Below, piece by piece: positions 18,958-28,659 of a stretch of DNA of 64,000 nucleotides. The position numbers and the translations under genes were made by a program. The stretch spans positions 2,202,001-2,266,000 of the forward strand of contig AP024710.1 of NCBI GenBank assembly GCA_024363285.1, given 5' to 3'. Positions within the stretch are counted from its first letter, which is position 1. Every line of letters starts with the position of its first letter. This DNA comes from Leptolinea sp. HRD-7. Lineage in GTDB: Bacteria; Chloroflexota; Anaerolineae; Anaerolineales; Anaerolineaceae. The notes beneath the pieces are model-generated. The model ran no database searches. It was not told the DNA's origin and was given only the letters and a program-made list of their open reading frames with translations.

Positions 18958-19608
18958 ATGAATTCATTAACTACATCTCGGATATCTGACCGGGCTCTTG
19001 AACGGCGTCAACGGCGGGTGGAAGAACGTAAAAAACAGATTCTCTCTGCCGCTTCTAGCATATTTGGCGAAAAAGGTTATCAACGGGCCACTACCCGCGA
19101 AATCGCGGAAAGGGCAAATCTTTCTGAAGGTTTGATCTATTCCTATTTTGAAAGTAAAGATCATCTTCTTCTGGCTATACTTGAAAAACTGGCAGCTTCC
19201 GGGATAGATGAGATACTTGCCGATGGTGAAGATATTTCGCTTCGGCATGATGTTCTTAAGAAAACTCTTCAGATTCGGCACGGGTTTCTCGATGAACTAG
19301 AACCCATGATGCGGGCTACAATGGGCGAGGCAATTACCAACAGCCATTTTCGTGATCACTACATGGAGATCTTTGTGAGACCCGCGTTGGAATCTATGGA
19401 GAAAGAAATCAAAAATTGGGTAGAAAATGGGGAAATCAAAGAAACGGATTCATCAGCCGCTTCCCGGTTTTTGCTGGCCGAATTTATCGGGCTTTTCTTC
19501 CTGCGCGCGATAAATGAGCCGTATGTTACCGAAAAATGGCAGAATCCAGAATTTTTGAAACAAATCGCCGATTACTTCGTAGATGGACTTAGGGCTAATG
19601 AAGCCTGA
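18958..19608 (+). CDS. TetR-family transcriptional regulator
   Basis: 216 residues from ATG 18958, chosen for GGAGG 7 bases upstream. The N-terminal helix-turn-helix (about 15-60) is classic: ILSAASSIFGEKGYQRATT, then IAERANLSEGLIYSYFESK. The C-terminal ligand-binding half is divergent, as usual in this family. It is the first gene of a unit continuing into a MacB-like exporter, so it probably represses its own operon until an exported compound binds. The paired palindromes upstream are its likely sites. Confidence 0.94.
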   Translation: MNSLTTSRISDRALERRQRRVEERKKQILSAASSIFGEKGYQRATTREIAERANLSEGLIYSYFESKDHLLLAILEKLAASGIDEILADGEDISLRHDVLKKTLQIRHGFLDELEPMMRATMGEAITNSHFRDHYMEIFVRPALESMEKEIKNWVENGEIKETDSSAASRFLLAEFIGLFFLRAINEPYVTEKWQNPEFLKQIADYFVDGLRANEA

Positions 19609-19626
19609 AAGCTGGATTACTTGACT

Positions 19627-21882
19627 ATGCTCAGAATAATCATCACCAACTTGCTTCGACGCAAAGGCCGTACTTTATTGACTGTTCTCGGGATCAGTAT
19701 TGGCACAGCCGCCATTATCGGTTTGGGCACCATGGCAGACGGGTTCCAGGCAGGTTACAACAATATGATGACTGGAAGCAAAGCTGATCTGGTTCTCAGT
19801 CAACCAGATTCGTATGATATCAGCTTGAGCACGGTCAAAGAAGAGATCGGAGAAGAGATTGCCGCTCTTCCTGAAGTCTCGAAGATTAGTGGGATGACCG
19901 AAGGTATTGTCACAACAGAGGATTCACCGTACTTCTTTGTTTTTGGTTATCCAGAAGACAGTTTTATCCTTGATAAATTTGTGATCAAAGAAGGTATTTC
20001 ACTGTCTTCACCCAAAGCCAATTCGTCTAAAGGAAAACCTGTATTGCTGGGCGGTCAGGCGGCGGAAGCTATGAAAAAGAAAGTAGGAGATACGCTGCGC
20101 CTTACGCAGAATGTTTATCGGATTATTGGGATATATGAAACCGGTGACGCGTTTGAAGATAGCGGTGCCGTCCTTCGATTGGCTGACAGTCAGCAACTTC
20201 TGGGTAAACCCCGGCAGGTATCGTTGTTTTATATTCAACTTAAAAGCCCGGATAGAAAAGCAAGCTTCCAACAGAAAATTGAAAAGAGGTACCCCGACCT
20301 TTTGCTGGCAGGTACGAAAGAATTCAGCGAAAAACAGGGCATGGTCGATATGATGAAGGGGAGCGTGTGGGCTATTGGCGGTCTGGCGATTCTGATCGGC
20401 GGCGTGGGCATGATGAATTCACAGCTCATGGCTGTTTTCGAACGCACCCGAGAGATAGGTGTACTGCGGGCGGTTGGCTGGTCTGGTAGACGAGTTATGT
20501 TGATGATTCTCGGGGAATCTATTCTGGTATCGTTGTCCGGCGGAGTGATAGGAAGTGGAATTGGGCTCCTCTTTTTGACGTTATTTTCTAATGTCTTAAG
20601 GTCCTGGGGCGGTTCTTTAGGGAATATTCGGCCAGAACTGATTTTACAGGCATTCACAATCGTACTCCTCTTAGGGTTGACAGGTGGTGTTTACCCGGCC
20701 TGGAAAGCTTCGCGCCTGCAGCCCGTTGAGGCTCTACGGTATGAAGGTGGTGGAAGTGGTGGTAAAAAACTCCGGTTCCCGATCGGTGGTATGGCAGTTC
20801 AAAGTTTATGGCAGCGTTCTACCCGAACCATTCTCACCCTTGGAGCCATCGCGATAACGGTTGGTGCCATACTGGCACTTGAAGCTATTGTTGTTGGAAT
20901 GGTCAATTCGATCAATGGAACTTTGAATGTCGATTCAGAGATAATGATCCGTCAGGCAGGTATTTCTGATACCGGATATAGCGCTATTGATGAACGTACC
21001 GGCGGAAAAATTGCCGCGCTGCCTGAAGTAGATTCAGTCACCGGGCTGGTTTTCACTGCCGTAATGTTGCCGGGTGGAAGTGGTTTTTTCATTATTCAAG
21101 GCTATTCCCCGAATAGCCAGGCGATTCGACGTTTCAACATTGTTGAAGGACGTTCTATAGAATCCAACCGTGAAATAATGATTGGCCGAATGGTCTCCGA
21201 TTCATTGAAAAAAAGTGTCGGTGATTCTATTGAATTGGGCAATTCGCGTCTGAAAGTTGTTGGAATCTATGAATCCAGTGTGGGATGGGAAGAAATGGGT
21301 GGTGTGATGACTTTGCGTGATGCTCAGAATTATTCTGGAAAACCTCGCAAAGTCTCGATGTATGCTGTGAAGCTGAAAAACCCCAGTACGGCTGAGAGCG
21401 TTGTTGACATTATCAATACCCGGTATCCTGATGTGCATGCCGCGCTTTCGGCTAAATTTGCTGATGAAATGCCGGATATGCAAAATACATCCGCCATGAT
21501 GAATGGGATATCCTTTATGGCTATACTCCTGGGTGGTCTTGGAGTAATGAATACGATGTTAATGGCAGTAATGGAACGCACTCGCGAGATTGGTGTTCTT
21601 CGTTCGATGGGTTGGCGACGCCGGTCTGTTCTTGGCATGATCTTAAATGAATCCATTCTGTTGGGAACCCTGGGAGGCGTAGCTGGAATTATTCTGGGAC
21701 TTCTTCTGGGGAAGATGTTCATGCTGGATCCATCGTATGGAGCCATGTTACAGCCGGATTACAACGTGATGATGTTTGTTCGGACCATTTTGGTGGCTGT
21801 TCTATTGGGTGGTATGGGCGGAATTTATCCGGCCATACGCGCCAGTCAACAGCCGCCGGTCGAAGCACTTCGATATGAATAG
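19627..21882 (+). CDS. ABC transporter permease with two MacB-PCD/FtsX modules
   Basis: 751 residues from ATG 19627 (a TTG at 19621 is also in frame). The protein is an internal duplication. Each half has an N-terminal membrane helix, an extracytoplasmic MacB-PCD-like domain and an FtsX block of three helices. The repeats show as MMNSQLMAVFERTREIGVLRAVGW near residue 265 and MNTMLMAVMERTREIGVLRSMGW near 645, each followed by YPA(W/I)(K/R)AS and P(V)EALRYE. FtsX/MacB proteins are mechanotransmission exporters for lipoproteins, peptides or drugs. The ATPase is encoded separately two genes downstream. Confidence 0.92.
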   Translation: MLRIIITNLLRRKGRTLLTVLGISIGTAAIIGLGTMADGFQAGYNNMMTGSKADLVLSQPDSYDISLSTVKEEIGEEIAALPEVSKISGMTEGIVTTEDSPYFFVFGYPEDSFILDKFVIKEGISLSSPKANSSKGKPVLLGGQAAEAMKKKVGDTLRLTQNVYRIIGIYETGDAFEDSGAVLRLADSQQLLGKPRQVSLFYIQLKSPDRKASFQQKIEKRYPDLLLAGTKEFSEKQGMVDMMKGSVWAIGGLAILIGGVGMMNSQLMAVFERTREIGVLRAVGWSGRRVMLMILGESILVSLSGGVIGSGIGLLFLTLFSNVLRSWGGSLGNIRPELILQAFTIVLLLGLTGGVYPAWKASRLQPVEALRYEGGGSGGKKLRFPIGGMAVQSLWQRSTRTILTLGAIAITVGAILALEAIVVGMVNSINGTLNVDSEIMIRQAGISDTGYSAIDERTGGKIAALPEVDSVTGLVFTAVMLPGGSGFFIIQGYSPNSQAIRRFNIVEGRSIESNREIMIGRMVSDSLKKSVGDSIELGNSRLKVVGIYESSVGWEEMGGVMTLRDAQNYSGKPRKVSMYAVKLKNPSTAESVVDIINTRYPDVHAALSAKFADEMPDMQNTSAMMNGISFMAILLGGLGVMNTMLMAVMERTREIGVLRSMGWRRRSVLGMILNESILLGTLGGVAGIILGLLLGKMFMLDPSYGAMLQPDYNVMMFVRTILVAVLLGGMGGIYPAIRASQQPPVEALRYE

Positions 21883-21898
21883 ATTGGGAGAAGCAGTT

Positions 21899-23092
21899 AT
21901 GAAAAACCAGGGAAAATCTTTTATTTTGATAATTATCTTGACCGTTATGTCGCTTGCATTATCTGCCTGTGGCACTTCGGCCTCTGATAGTCAATCACCT
22001 ACGCCGGCTCCGGCGGATGTTAACGCTCAAAAAACGGTTAGCGCTACCGGTATCGTGGTTCCATCAAGATGGACAATGTTAAGCATTCCGGCTTCTGGAG
22101 TGGTTGAATCTGTGATCGGTAAAGAGAATCAGGCATTCAATGCCGGCGATGTTCTACTTCGATTAAAGGGAAAAGCGGCACAGGAAGCGGCTGTTTCCGC
22201 GGCTGAAGTTGCCCAGCTTGCCGCCCAGAGAAAACTTGACAATCTTGAGAAAAACCATGTTGTTGTGCGCGCCGCCGCTCAATTGCGTTTGGCAGATGCT
22301 GTCAAAGCGTTGGATAAAGCCAAAGAAAAACGCGAAGGTAAAAACTATCAACGTGCCAGTACAGCCTACCTTGACCAGGCAAAAGCTGATCTGATCCTCG
22401 CTGAGGATGAGTTTAAAAAAGCGGAAGATCTGTGGGCGTATTATGTAGATAAAGATGAAGATGATGTTAATCGGGCGGGTGTATTGAGCATGTTTGCCGC
22501 TGCCCGCCTCGCGCGCGATAAAGCCCGTTGGAATCTAAATTACCTGCAATCACTACCTGATGATATGGAAGTCGCTCAAGCGGAAGGCGCGCTTGTTGTG
22601 GCCAAAGCGGAACTTGACGAAGCTCAACGTCAGTGGGATAAAGTCAAAAATGGGCCGGATCCGGACGATCGGAAACAATTGGAAGGCGAGTTGGAAAACG
22701 CCACAAAACAACTGGAAGCCGCACGCTCCGCGCTGGCAGACCTTGAATTGAAAGCGCCATTTAACGGCACCACAAGCAAGATCAATGTCCGAGAGGGAGA
22801 ATGGGTGAACACAGGCCAGAATGCGATGTTATTTGCCGATCTGAATGAACTCCAGGTGGAAACAACTGATCTCAATGAAATTGATGTGGCTCGGATTTCT
22901 GAAGGTTCACCGGTGGATATCACTTTTGATGCTCTACCCGGCGTGACGGTCATGGGTACTGTTGAAAAGATCGCAGCCCGTTCATCTGAAGGGTCCGGTG
23001 TGAACTATACCGTTACCATCAGTATGGACGAACGTCCGGAAAAACTGCGCTGGGGTATGACAGCCTTTGTAGAGATTCAGGTGCAAGAATGA
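21899..23092 (+). CDS. periplasmic-adaptor (HlyD/MacA-like) lipoprotein
   Basis: 397 residues from ATG 21899 with GGGAG 9 bases upstream. A signal peptide ends in the lipobox LSAC (about residues 22-25), so the protein is anchored by lipid. A biotinyl-lipoyl-like half motif (SGVVESVIGKENQAFNAGDVLLRLKG) precedes a long Ala/Glu/Lys-rich coiled-coil hairpin (about 90-265). The second lipoyl half (LELKAPFNGTTSKINVREGEWVNTGQ) and a beta-barrel follow. It is the membrane-fusion subunit of the exporter. Its stop overlaps the ATPase start in ATGA. Confidence 0.92.
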   Translation: MKNQGKSFILIIILTVMSLALSACGTSASDSQSPTPAPADVNAQKTVSATGIVVPSRWTMLSIPASGVVESVIGKENQAFNAGDVLLRLKGKAAQEAAVSAAEVAQLAAQRKLDNLEKNHVVVRAAAQLRLADAVKALDKAKEKREGKNYQRASTAYLDQAKADLILAEDEFKKAEDLWAYYVDKDEDDVNRAGVLSMFAAARLARDKARWNLNYLQSLPDDMEVAQAEGALVVAKAELDEAQRQWDKVKNGPDPDDRKQLEGELENATKQLEAARSALADLELKAPFNGTTSKINVREGEWVNTGQNAMLFADLNELQVETTDLNEIDVARISEGSPVDITFDALPGVTVMGTVEKIAARSSEGSGVNYTVTISMDERPEKLRWGMTAFVEIQVQE

Positions 23093-23904
23093 CCTGGACA
23101 GTCGAAACCCGCGATCTATGCCGGATTTATGGCAATGGTGATGAAGTTCGGGCACTCGATAACGTCAATCTCTCCATTGAGCCCGGTGAGTTTGTGGCTG
23201 TAATGGGCCCCAGCGGCAGTGGCAAAAGTACGCTGTTGAATGTACTGGGCGCTCTCGATCGACCTACTTCAGGGCAGATCCTTATTAATGGAGAAGACCT
23301 CTCTAAAGTTAAAGATCTGGATACCTTTCGTGGAAAGATGGTCGGGTTCATTTTCCAACTGCATAACCTGCTTCCTACATTGACATCGGTGGAGAATGTG
23401 GAAATTCCCATGATCCACTACAGCTCCCCAAGAGAGCGCAGAGAACGGGCAATGGAGTTATTGGAGCTGGTGGGGATGTCTCATCGTCTGAACCATTTGC
23501 CGGGACAATTATCCGGCGGGCAGCGTCAACGCGTGGCTATTGCCCGTGCGCTTGCTAACCGTCCGCCGTTGGTTCTGGCAGATGAACCTACCGGTAATCT
23601 AGATTCGGTAAACGGCCGTGATCTGATCAAGCTATTACGTGAACTAAATGAAAGCCAGGGAACCACTTTCATTCTGGTGACGCATGACCATGAAGTGGCG
23701 GCACAAACCCGGCGTGTGGTTCGCATGGCTGATGGAAAGATCGTTGCTGATGAAAAGATATCGTCACCGGTACAACAAGATTTGAAGGACCTAAAATATT
23801 CTCTGATCGGGCAGGCTGTGGCTGATGGTGACATCAAATCATTGGAAGCGGCTGGATTGGATCCGGTAGAAATAAAAGCTTTGCAGAGAATTTTGAAACG
23901 ATAA
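23089..23904 (+). CDS. ABC transporter ATP-binding protein (MacB/LolD type)
   Basis: 271 residues, starting 4 bp inside the end of the adaptor gene. It has Walker A GPSGSGKST (about 42-50), the Q-loop in FIFQLHNLLPTL, signature LSGGQRQRVAIARAL, Walker B PLVLADEPTGNLD and the H-loop LVTHDHEVA. These are diagnostic of the exporter ATPases that drive FtsX-type permeases. The last 45 residues extend beyond the usual core (ending AGLDPVEIKALQRILKR); their role is unknown. A bidirectional terminator follows. Confidence 0.96.
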   Translation: MTWTVETRDLCRIYGNGDEVRALDNVNLSIEPGEFVAVMGPSGSGKSTLLNVLGALDRPTSGQILINGEDLSKVKDLDTFRGKMVGFIFQLHNLLPTLTSVENVEIPMIHYSSPRERRERAMELLELVGMSHRLNHLPGQLSGGQRQRVAIARALANRPPLVLADEPTGNLDSVNGRDLIKLLRELNESQGTTFILVTHDHEVAAQTRRVVRMADGKIVADEKISSPVQQDLKDLKYSLIGQAVADGDIKSLEAAGLDPVEIKALQRILKR

Positions 23905-23912
23905 TGATTGGT

Positions 23913-23941
23913 AAAAAAAATCCCCCGAAGGGGATTTTTTT
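23913..23941. terminator. bidirectional intrinsic terminator
   Basis: ATCCCC, loop CGAA, GGGGAT, flanked by A and T tracts that extend the stem and act as U-tract on either strand. It lies between the convergent ABC ATPase gene and gmd; its T-tract reaches the gmd stop codon. Confidence 0.9.
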
Positions 23942-25022
23942 AGCGTTCCATGGAAACAACCTGTGATTCCCAGCGGTGCCAGCCGCCAACTTTATCGGCC
24001 AGCAATTTTTTGCCTTCACCCGGTGGGGTTAAGCCCATTAACTCAAGATCGGCATCCATCATGATGCGAACCAATTCGTGGAAATGAATACGCGGTTCCC
24101 ATTTAAGCAATTTACGTGAGCGAGTGGCGTCAGCCAGAAGGTAGTCCACTTCAGTGGGGCGGAAGTATCGCGGATCAATTTTGACAAAATCATTGTAATC
24201 CAGATCAACGTACCCAAAGGCTTCTTCCAGGAATTCGCGCACGGTATGAGCTTCACCGGTGCCAATCACATAGTCGTTCGGGTTTTCCTGTTGCAATATC
24301 ATCCACATCGCCTGAACGTATTCAGGTGCGTATCCCCAGTCACGGCGGGAATCCAGATTTCCCAGATAAAGGTGTTCCTGTTTGCCGGCTTTAATCGCGG
24401 CAACTGCTCGGGTAATCTTGCGGGTGACGAATGTTTCACCTCGGCGAGGGGATTCATGATTAAACAGAATGCCATTGGTGGCAAACATGTTATACCCTTC
24501 ACGATAATTGCGGGTCACCCAGTAGGCATAGACTTTGGCTGCCGCGTATGGACTGCGGGGTTCAAAGGCTGTATCTTCACTCTGTGGTGGTTTTGCTCCG
24601 CCAAACATTTCGCTGGATGAAGCCTGATAGAACCGGGCATTGGTGCCGCTCTTACGAATAGCTTCAAGAATACGAATGGTGCCCAGACCGGTCACATCTC
24701 CGGTATATTCCGGCATGTCAAAACTGACGCGAACGTGGCTTTGGGCAGCCAGGTGATAAATCTCTTCGGGCCGGATGTTATAAATCACATCCAGCAGAGT
24801 GTCACCGGTGGCTACATCACCATAATGAAGATGCAGGTTGACCTTTTCCCCGTTGTTATGCGGATCATGGTAGATGTGATCAATGCGCCTTGTATTGAAC
24901 GTGCTCGCCCGGCGAATAATTCCATGGACTTCATACCCCTTGCTCAAGAGCAACTCCGCCAGGTAAGAGCCGTCTTGACCGGTAATACCGGTTATCAAAG
25001 CTTTTTTCAAGTCATCCTCCAA
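23940..25022 (-). CDS. gmd: GDP-mannose 4,6-dehydratase
   Basis: 360-residue extended short-chain dehydrogenase that converts GDP-mannose to GDP-4-keto-6-deoxymannose, precursor of GDP-fucose, GDP-rhamnose or related deoxyhexoses for surface glycans. The NAD(P)-binding motif is [19 protein letters not shown], and the catalytic set includes SSSEMFG and the Tyr-x3-Lys pair in [28 protein letters not shown] is diagnostic of Gmd. It stands alone behind its own promoter with no partner reductase (Fcl or Rmd) adjacent. Initial residues MEDD may be optional. Confidence 0.97.
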   Translation of the reverse strand: MEDDLKKALITGITGQDGSYLAELLLSKGYEVHGIIRRASTFNTRRIDHIYHDPHNNGEKVNLHLHYGDVATGDTLLDVIYNIRPEEIYHLAAQSHVRVSFDMPEYTGDVTGLGTIRILEAIRKSGTNARFYQASSSEMFGGAKPPQSEDTAFEPRSPYAAAKVYAYWVTRNYREGYNMFATNGILFNHESPRRGETFVTRKITRAVAAIKAGKQEHLYLGNLDSRRDWGYAPEYVQAMWMILQQENPNDYVIGTGEAHTVREFLEEAFGYVDLDYNDFVKIDPRYFRPTEVDYLLADATRSRKLLKWEPRIHFHELVRIMMDADLELMGLTPPGEGKKLLADKVGGWHRWESQVVSMER

Positions 25023-25082
25023 CCCTGAATGATCAGGGATTAAATTTTAAAATTCCGCAGCCGCCGGATATGTAACCGGGTA

Positions 25083-25111
25083 AGTATACCCACGCCGGAT
25101 GAGCGTGTCAA
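25083..25111 (-). promoter_or_regulatory. promoter of gmd
   Basis: On the minus strand TTGACA (25106-25111) and TATACT (25083-25088) are separated by exactly 17 bp, about 60 bp upstream of the gmd ATG. Confidence 0.75.
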
Positions 25112-25145
25112 CAAATATTGGCTTAAATCTGGATTGCGTAAAAAA

Positions 25146-26933
25146 TTAGATCAGATCTTTTTTCGATTGAATGTAGTCAAGAAAAACCGGAACGATACCA
25201 GGATCAAAGTGTTTGCCACTTTGCTCTTTAATATATTCCATTGTTTTTTCCACAGACCAGGCTTTTCGGTATGGCCTATCGCTGGTCAGTGCGTCAAATA
25301 CATCCACCAGCGCGAAAAGACGGGCAGAAAGCGGGATCACTTCACCCTTTAGTCCATGTGGATACCCTGTACCGTCCCATTTTTCATGATGGAGGTGAGG
25401 AATGCTCAACGCTGGTTGTAAGTAGTCGATGGATTTTAACAGTTCATAGGAATAGATCGGATGCTGTTCCATGATCTTTCGTTCTTCCGGAGTTAATAGG
25501 CCCGGTTTACGGAGTATCGTATCTGGAACACCTATTTTTCCAATATCATGCAATAACGTGCCGCGATAAATATGTTTTTTTTCTTCTGGAGTAAAACCCA
25601 TGATATCTGACAGGTCAATCATCATCATCGAAACACGTCTTGAATGATCTTCCGTTTCATAATCTCGCAGGTTCAATGCTCTGGATAGGCTTTCAATGGT
25701 TGCATCATAGGCCTGGGTAAGGTGGACATTCGTTAAAGTCAAATCTTCATTTACCCGTAAAAGCTCAGCATTCTTTGATTCCAATCCTTCAAGCAACTGG
25801 GCATTTTCAATGGCAAGCGCGGCTTGCCCCGCGAGGGTTTGAAAGAAATCAATCCATTCTTTATCGGGTTCTAAAATCTGTCTCTGATAGAGTTCCAATA
25901 CCCCTACAATTTTTCCTTTAGCAATCAATGGAACGCCAAAGTACGATTTTATATTTTCTTCTGTTAGAAGTGACCGAAAGGCGTCGTCTATGATTTCATT
26001 CTCAAGGTCAGCAAAATGCACCATCTTGCGAGTCTCTGCCGCGATGCCGGCAAAACTGCCGCCAAATTTTACCCGGGCGTTTTTTATGCGTTCTGAGTCG
26101 AACCCGATGCTGTCGGCATAATAAAAAGTCATGCTCTCTTCATCCAGAAGCAATATATCAACAGCATCAGCTTGAAGGTGAATGAAGACATTGTTTACTA
26201 TTTTATTAAGAGTAGTGGAAAGCTCGAAACTGGAGCTGATTTCTTCATCTATTTCGTGAAGAGAGGCAATTCGTTTTAACCTCCGCTGTGATTCTTCTAA
26301 TAATTGATTACGAAGTATTTCTTCCTTTTTTTTCTCAGTGATGTCTGTCAATGTCCCGAGCATGCGAGTGGGTTGACCCTTTTGATCCCATTCGACAATC
26401 TGACCGACGGAAATGAACCATATCCAATCACCGCTAACGGACCGTTGCCTGAACTCTAATTTGTATTCATCAATCTTCCCACGGATGTACTCGTTGAATT
26501 TCTTCTCCAGGTTTTCCCGATCATCCGGGTGAGTTCTTGCGAGGACGTCTGATAATTTTTCGGAAAACTCAAGAGGGTCATACCCGAGGAGCATCGGGTA
26601 TATATCATTGACCACGATATCCTCGGTAATCAAATCAATATCATAGATACCCTGATTTGCCGCGGTAACAGCCAGGCGAAGCCGTTCTTCACTTTTGTGT
26701 AATTGGGCTTCAGTTTTCTTTTGTAATTGTAAATATTGACGGAGCAGGAAGTAAATTAATAACGCACTGGCAGCTACATAGGCCCAACCTTTATAATTCT
26801 GAAACCGGGTTAACTCTTCTGTGTTGTGAACCAGTGATTCTAATAATTCGTCAGAGAAGAGTATCCATAGCCCCCCAAAAATCAGATAAAGCAATGGTAT
26901 TCGAATACCTACATCCATGTGCCATTTCTTCAA
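25146..26933 (-). CDS. membrane PAS-GAF-HD-GYP cyclic-di-GMP phosphodiesterase
   Basis: 595 residues. Two N-terminal membrane helices (about 10-28 and 50-68) are followed by a PAS domain (about 85-200, with PAC), a short coiled coil, a GAF domain (about 225-390) and an HD-GYP domain (about 410-590). The HD pair is in GTLLHDIGKIGVPD and the GYP-type motif in HHEKWDGTGYPHGLKG, both intact, so hydrolysis of c-di-GMP is expected. The first two helices resemble the short membrane anchor found on many Chloroflexota sensor proteins. It appears monocistronic. Confidence 0.94.
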   Translation of the reverse strand: MKKWHMDVGIRIPLLYLIFGGLWILFSDELLESLVHNTEELTRFQNYKGWAYVAASALLIYFLLRQYLQLQKKTEAQLHKSEERLRLAVTAANQGIYDIDLITEDIVVNDIYPMLLGYDPLEFSEKLSDVLARTHPDDRENLEKKFNEYIRGKIDEYKLEFRQRSVSGDWIWFISVGQIVEWDQKGQPTRMLGTLTDITEKKKEEILRNQLLEESQRRLKRIASLHEIDEEISSSFELSTTLNKIVNNVFIHLQADAVDILLLDEESMTFYYADSIGFDSERIKNARVKFGGSFAGIAAETRKMVHFADLENEIIDDAFRSLLTEENIKSYFGVPLIAKGKIVGVLELYQRQILEPDKEWIDFFQTLAGQAALAIENAQLLEGLESKNAELLRVNEDLTLTNVHLTQAYDATIESLSRALNLRDYETEDHSRRVSMMMIDLSDIMGFTPEEKKHIYRGTLLHDIGKIGVPDTILRKPGLLTPEERKIMEQHPIYSYELLKSIDYLQPALSIPHLHHEKWDGTGYPHGLKGEVIPLSARLFALVDVFDALTSDRPYRKAWSVEKTMEYIKEQSGKHFDPGIVPVFLDYIQSKKDLI

Positions 26934-27128
26934 ATCATTACTCCGGAAGTGGTATGAAAGGTCTCAATTAATACAATCATTTTACGGGATACCCTAACGT
27001 TTTACAAATTCAACTGTTGTTAAGTTTTACACTGAAGACATACCAGATTTTTAAGCGATAAATTTCAAAGTTATTTCAAGTGATCTCTACGCATTTGGGT
27101 TTCTGGTAGAATCACCCGCAGAGGCGAT

Positions 27129-28613
27129 ATGATTAACAGGCGATCTTTTTCCATACTGCGCTGGGTAGCCCTGGCGATGATCTTTCTAGCGGTTCTGATT
27201 ACAGTCTACAACCTGATCGGATACAGCCGAATTCGAGGGAATTTTCCTACAGGAATGAAGATAGCCGGCGTACCGGTTGGCGGACTGGACCGTCAAAAGG
27301 CGGCAGAGCGGCTGGTTCAGGCATATGGCGTTTCTGTTGAATTACATTACAACAACGCGATCATCCAGGTCAAACCAGCTGTTCTAGGGTTTGAGTTGGA
27401 CCTGGAAAACATGCTTTCCGCGGCAGACCTGCAGCGTGTGAACGAACCGTTCTGGTCTGGATTCTGGGGATATTTATGGAACCGTCAACCATCTTCCGCG
27501 GATATCCCTTTGAGTTCACGTCTGTCAGAAGATCGTTTGCGCGGGTACTTGAAAGATGAAATAGCCGCGCGGTTTGATTCGCCCCCAACGGCTGCCATAC
27601 CGGTAGCTGGAAGTACAACATTTACCGGCGGGACACCGGGCTCTACTCTTGATATTGACCGTGCCGTGATTCTGATTTCTGATGCATTGAAATCGCCTTC
27701 AAGTCGGATTGTTAACCTTTCATTTAAGAAAGTCGCTCCTCCCCGACCGTCATTGCAAAATCTACAAATTCTTATTCAGCAAATACTCGCGGAAAGTTTT
27801 GATGGATTGGCCGAGATATATGTAAAGGATCTGCAAACCAATCAAGAACTGCATTTTGCCGTGAACAAGAATGAAATAATAAAACCAGACGTGGCTTTTA
27901 CAGCCGCGAGTACGATGAAAATTCCCATCATGGTTTCTGTTTTCAAACAGGCAAAAGAACCTCTAAATCCCGTGATCAGTGATCAGATCACATTGATGAT
28001 TGATCGATCAGATAATCCACCGGCAGATAAATTGATGTCTGATGTGCTAAATGCGAATGCCGGGCCCCTCGTTGTCAGTCAAGATATGGCTGATCTTGGA
28101 TTGCCCAATACTTTCCTTGGTGGTTATTTCTATCAGGGAGCTCCTTTATTAAAGCGGTTTACCACCCCGGCCAATTCACGCACAGATATCAATACAATGC
28201 CTGATCAATATAATCAGACGACTCCCATGGAAATGGGTTTGCTATTAGGCGATATCTATGATTGCGCCAGCACCGGTGGTGGAACTTTCGCAGCCGCTTT
28301 TAAAGGCGAGATCAGTCAGAATGAATGCCGTCAGATGGTAGCATTTCTGGCTAAGAACAAAATCGGCGTTCTGCTGGAAGCCGGGCTTCCTGAAGGAACA
28401 CAATTCGCTCACAAACACGGTTGGGTAACAGACCCGACTGATGGTGTAATTCACTTCATGCAAGACGCCGGAATAGTCTATTCTCCAGGTGGTAATTACG
28501 TGATCTCACTTTTCCTGTATCATCCGGTTCAGGTAGTATTTGATCCCACAAATATTATGTATGCCCAGATATCACGGGCGATTTACAACTATTTTAATCT
28601 TTCATCAGACTAA
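27129..28613 (+). CDS. membrane-anchored beta-lactamase-fold protein with peptidoglycan-binding-like domain
   Basis: 494 residues. One N-terminal membrane anchor (about 10-32) precedes a VanW-associated PG_binding_4-like domain (about 40-205, GMKIAGVPVGGLDRQKAAERL). The C-terminal part (about 225-490) is a class-A beta-lactamase-like serine hydrolase: SxxK as STMK (AASTMKIPIM) and SDN intact in DRSDNPPADKL, while the third box reads KHG (HKHGWV) rather than KTG. No obvious omega-loop Glu is seen, which argues against true beta-lactamase activity. A role in wall binding or remodelling is more likely. Confidence 0.82.
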   Translation: MINRRSFSILRWVALAMIFLAVLITVYNLIGYSRIRGNFPTGMKIAGVPVGGLDRQKAAERLVQAYGVSVELHYNNAIIQVKPAVLGFELDLENMLSAADLQRVNEPFWSGFWGYLWNRQPSSADIPLSSRLSEDRLRGYLKDEIAARFDSPPTAAIPVAGSTTFTGGTPGSTLDIDRAVILISDALKSPSSRIVNLSFKKVAPPRPSLQNLQILIQQILAESFDGLAEIYVKDLQTNQELHFAVNKNEIIKPDVAFTAASTMKIPIMVSVFKQAKEPLNPVISDQITLMIDRSDNPPADKLMSDVLNANAGPLVVSQDMADLGLPNTFLGGYFYQGAPLLKRFTTPANSRTDINTMPDQYNQTTPMEMGLLLGDIYDCASTGGGTFAAAFKGEISQNECRQMVAFLAKNKIGVLLEAGLPEGTQFAHKHGWVTDPTDGVIHFMQDAGIVYSPGGNYVISLFLYHPVQVVFDPTNIMYAQISRAIYNYFNLSSD

Positions 28614-28659
28614 TGTATTAATAGATGAGATTGAAATTCGGCATATAAAATGATGCGGT

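Noticed and set aside
27129-28613. Antibiotic-resistance beta-lactamase
   Set aside because: KTG is replaced by KHG and no omega-loop Glu is seen; the protein is membrane-anchored and fused to a wall-binding domain.
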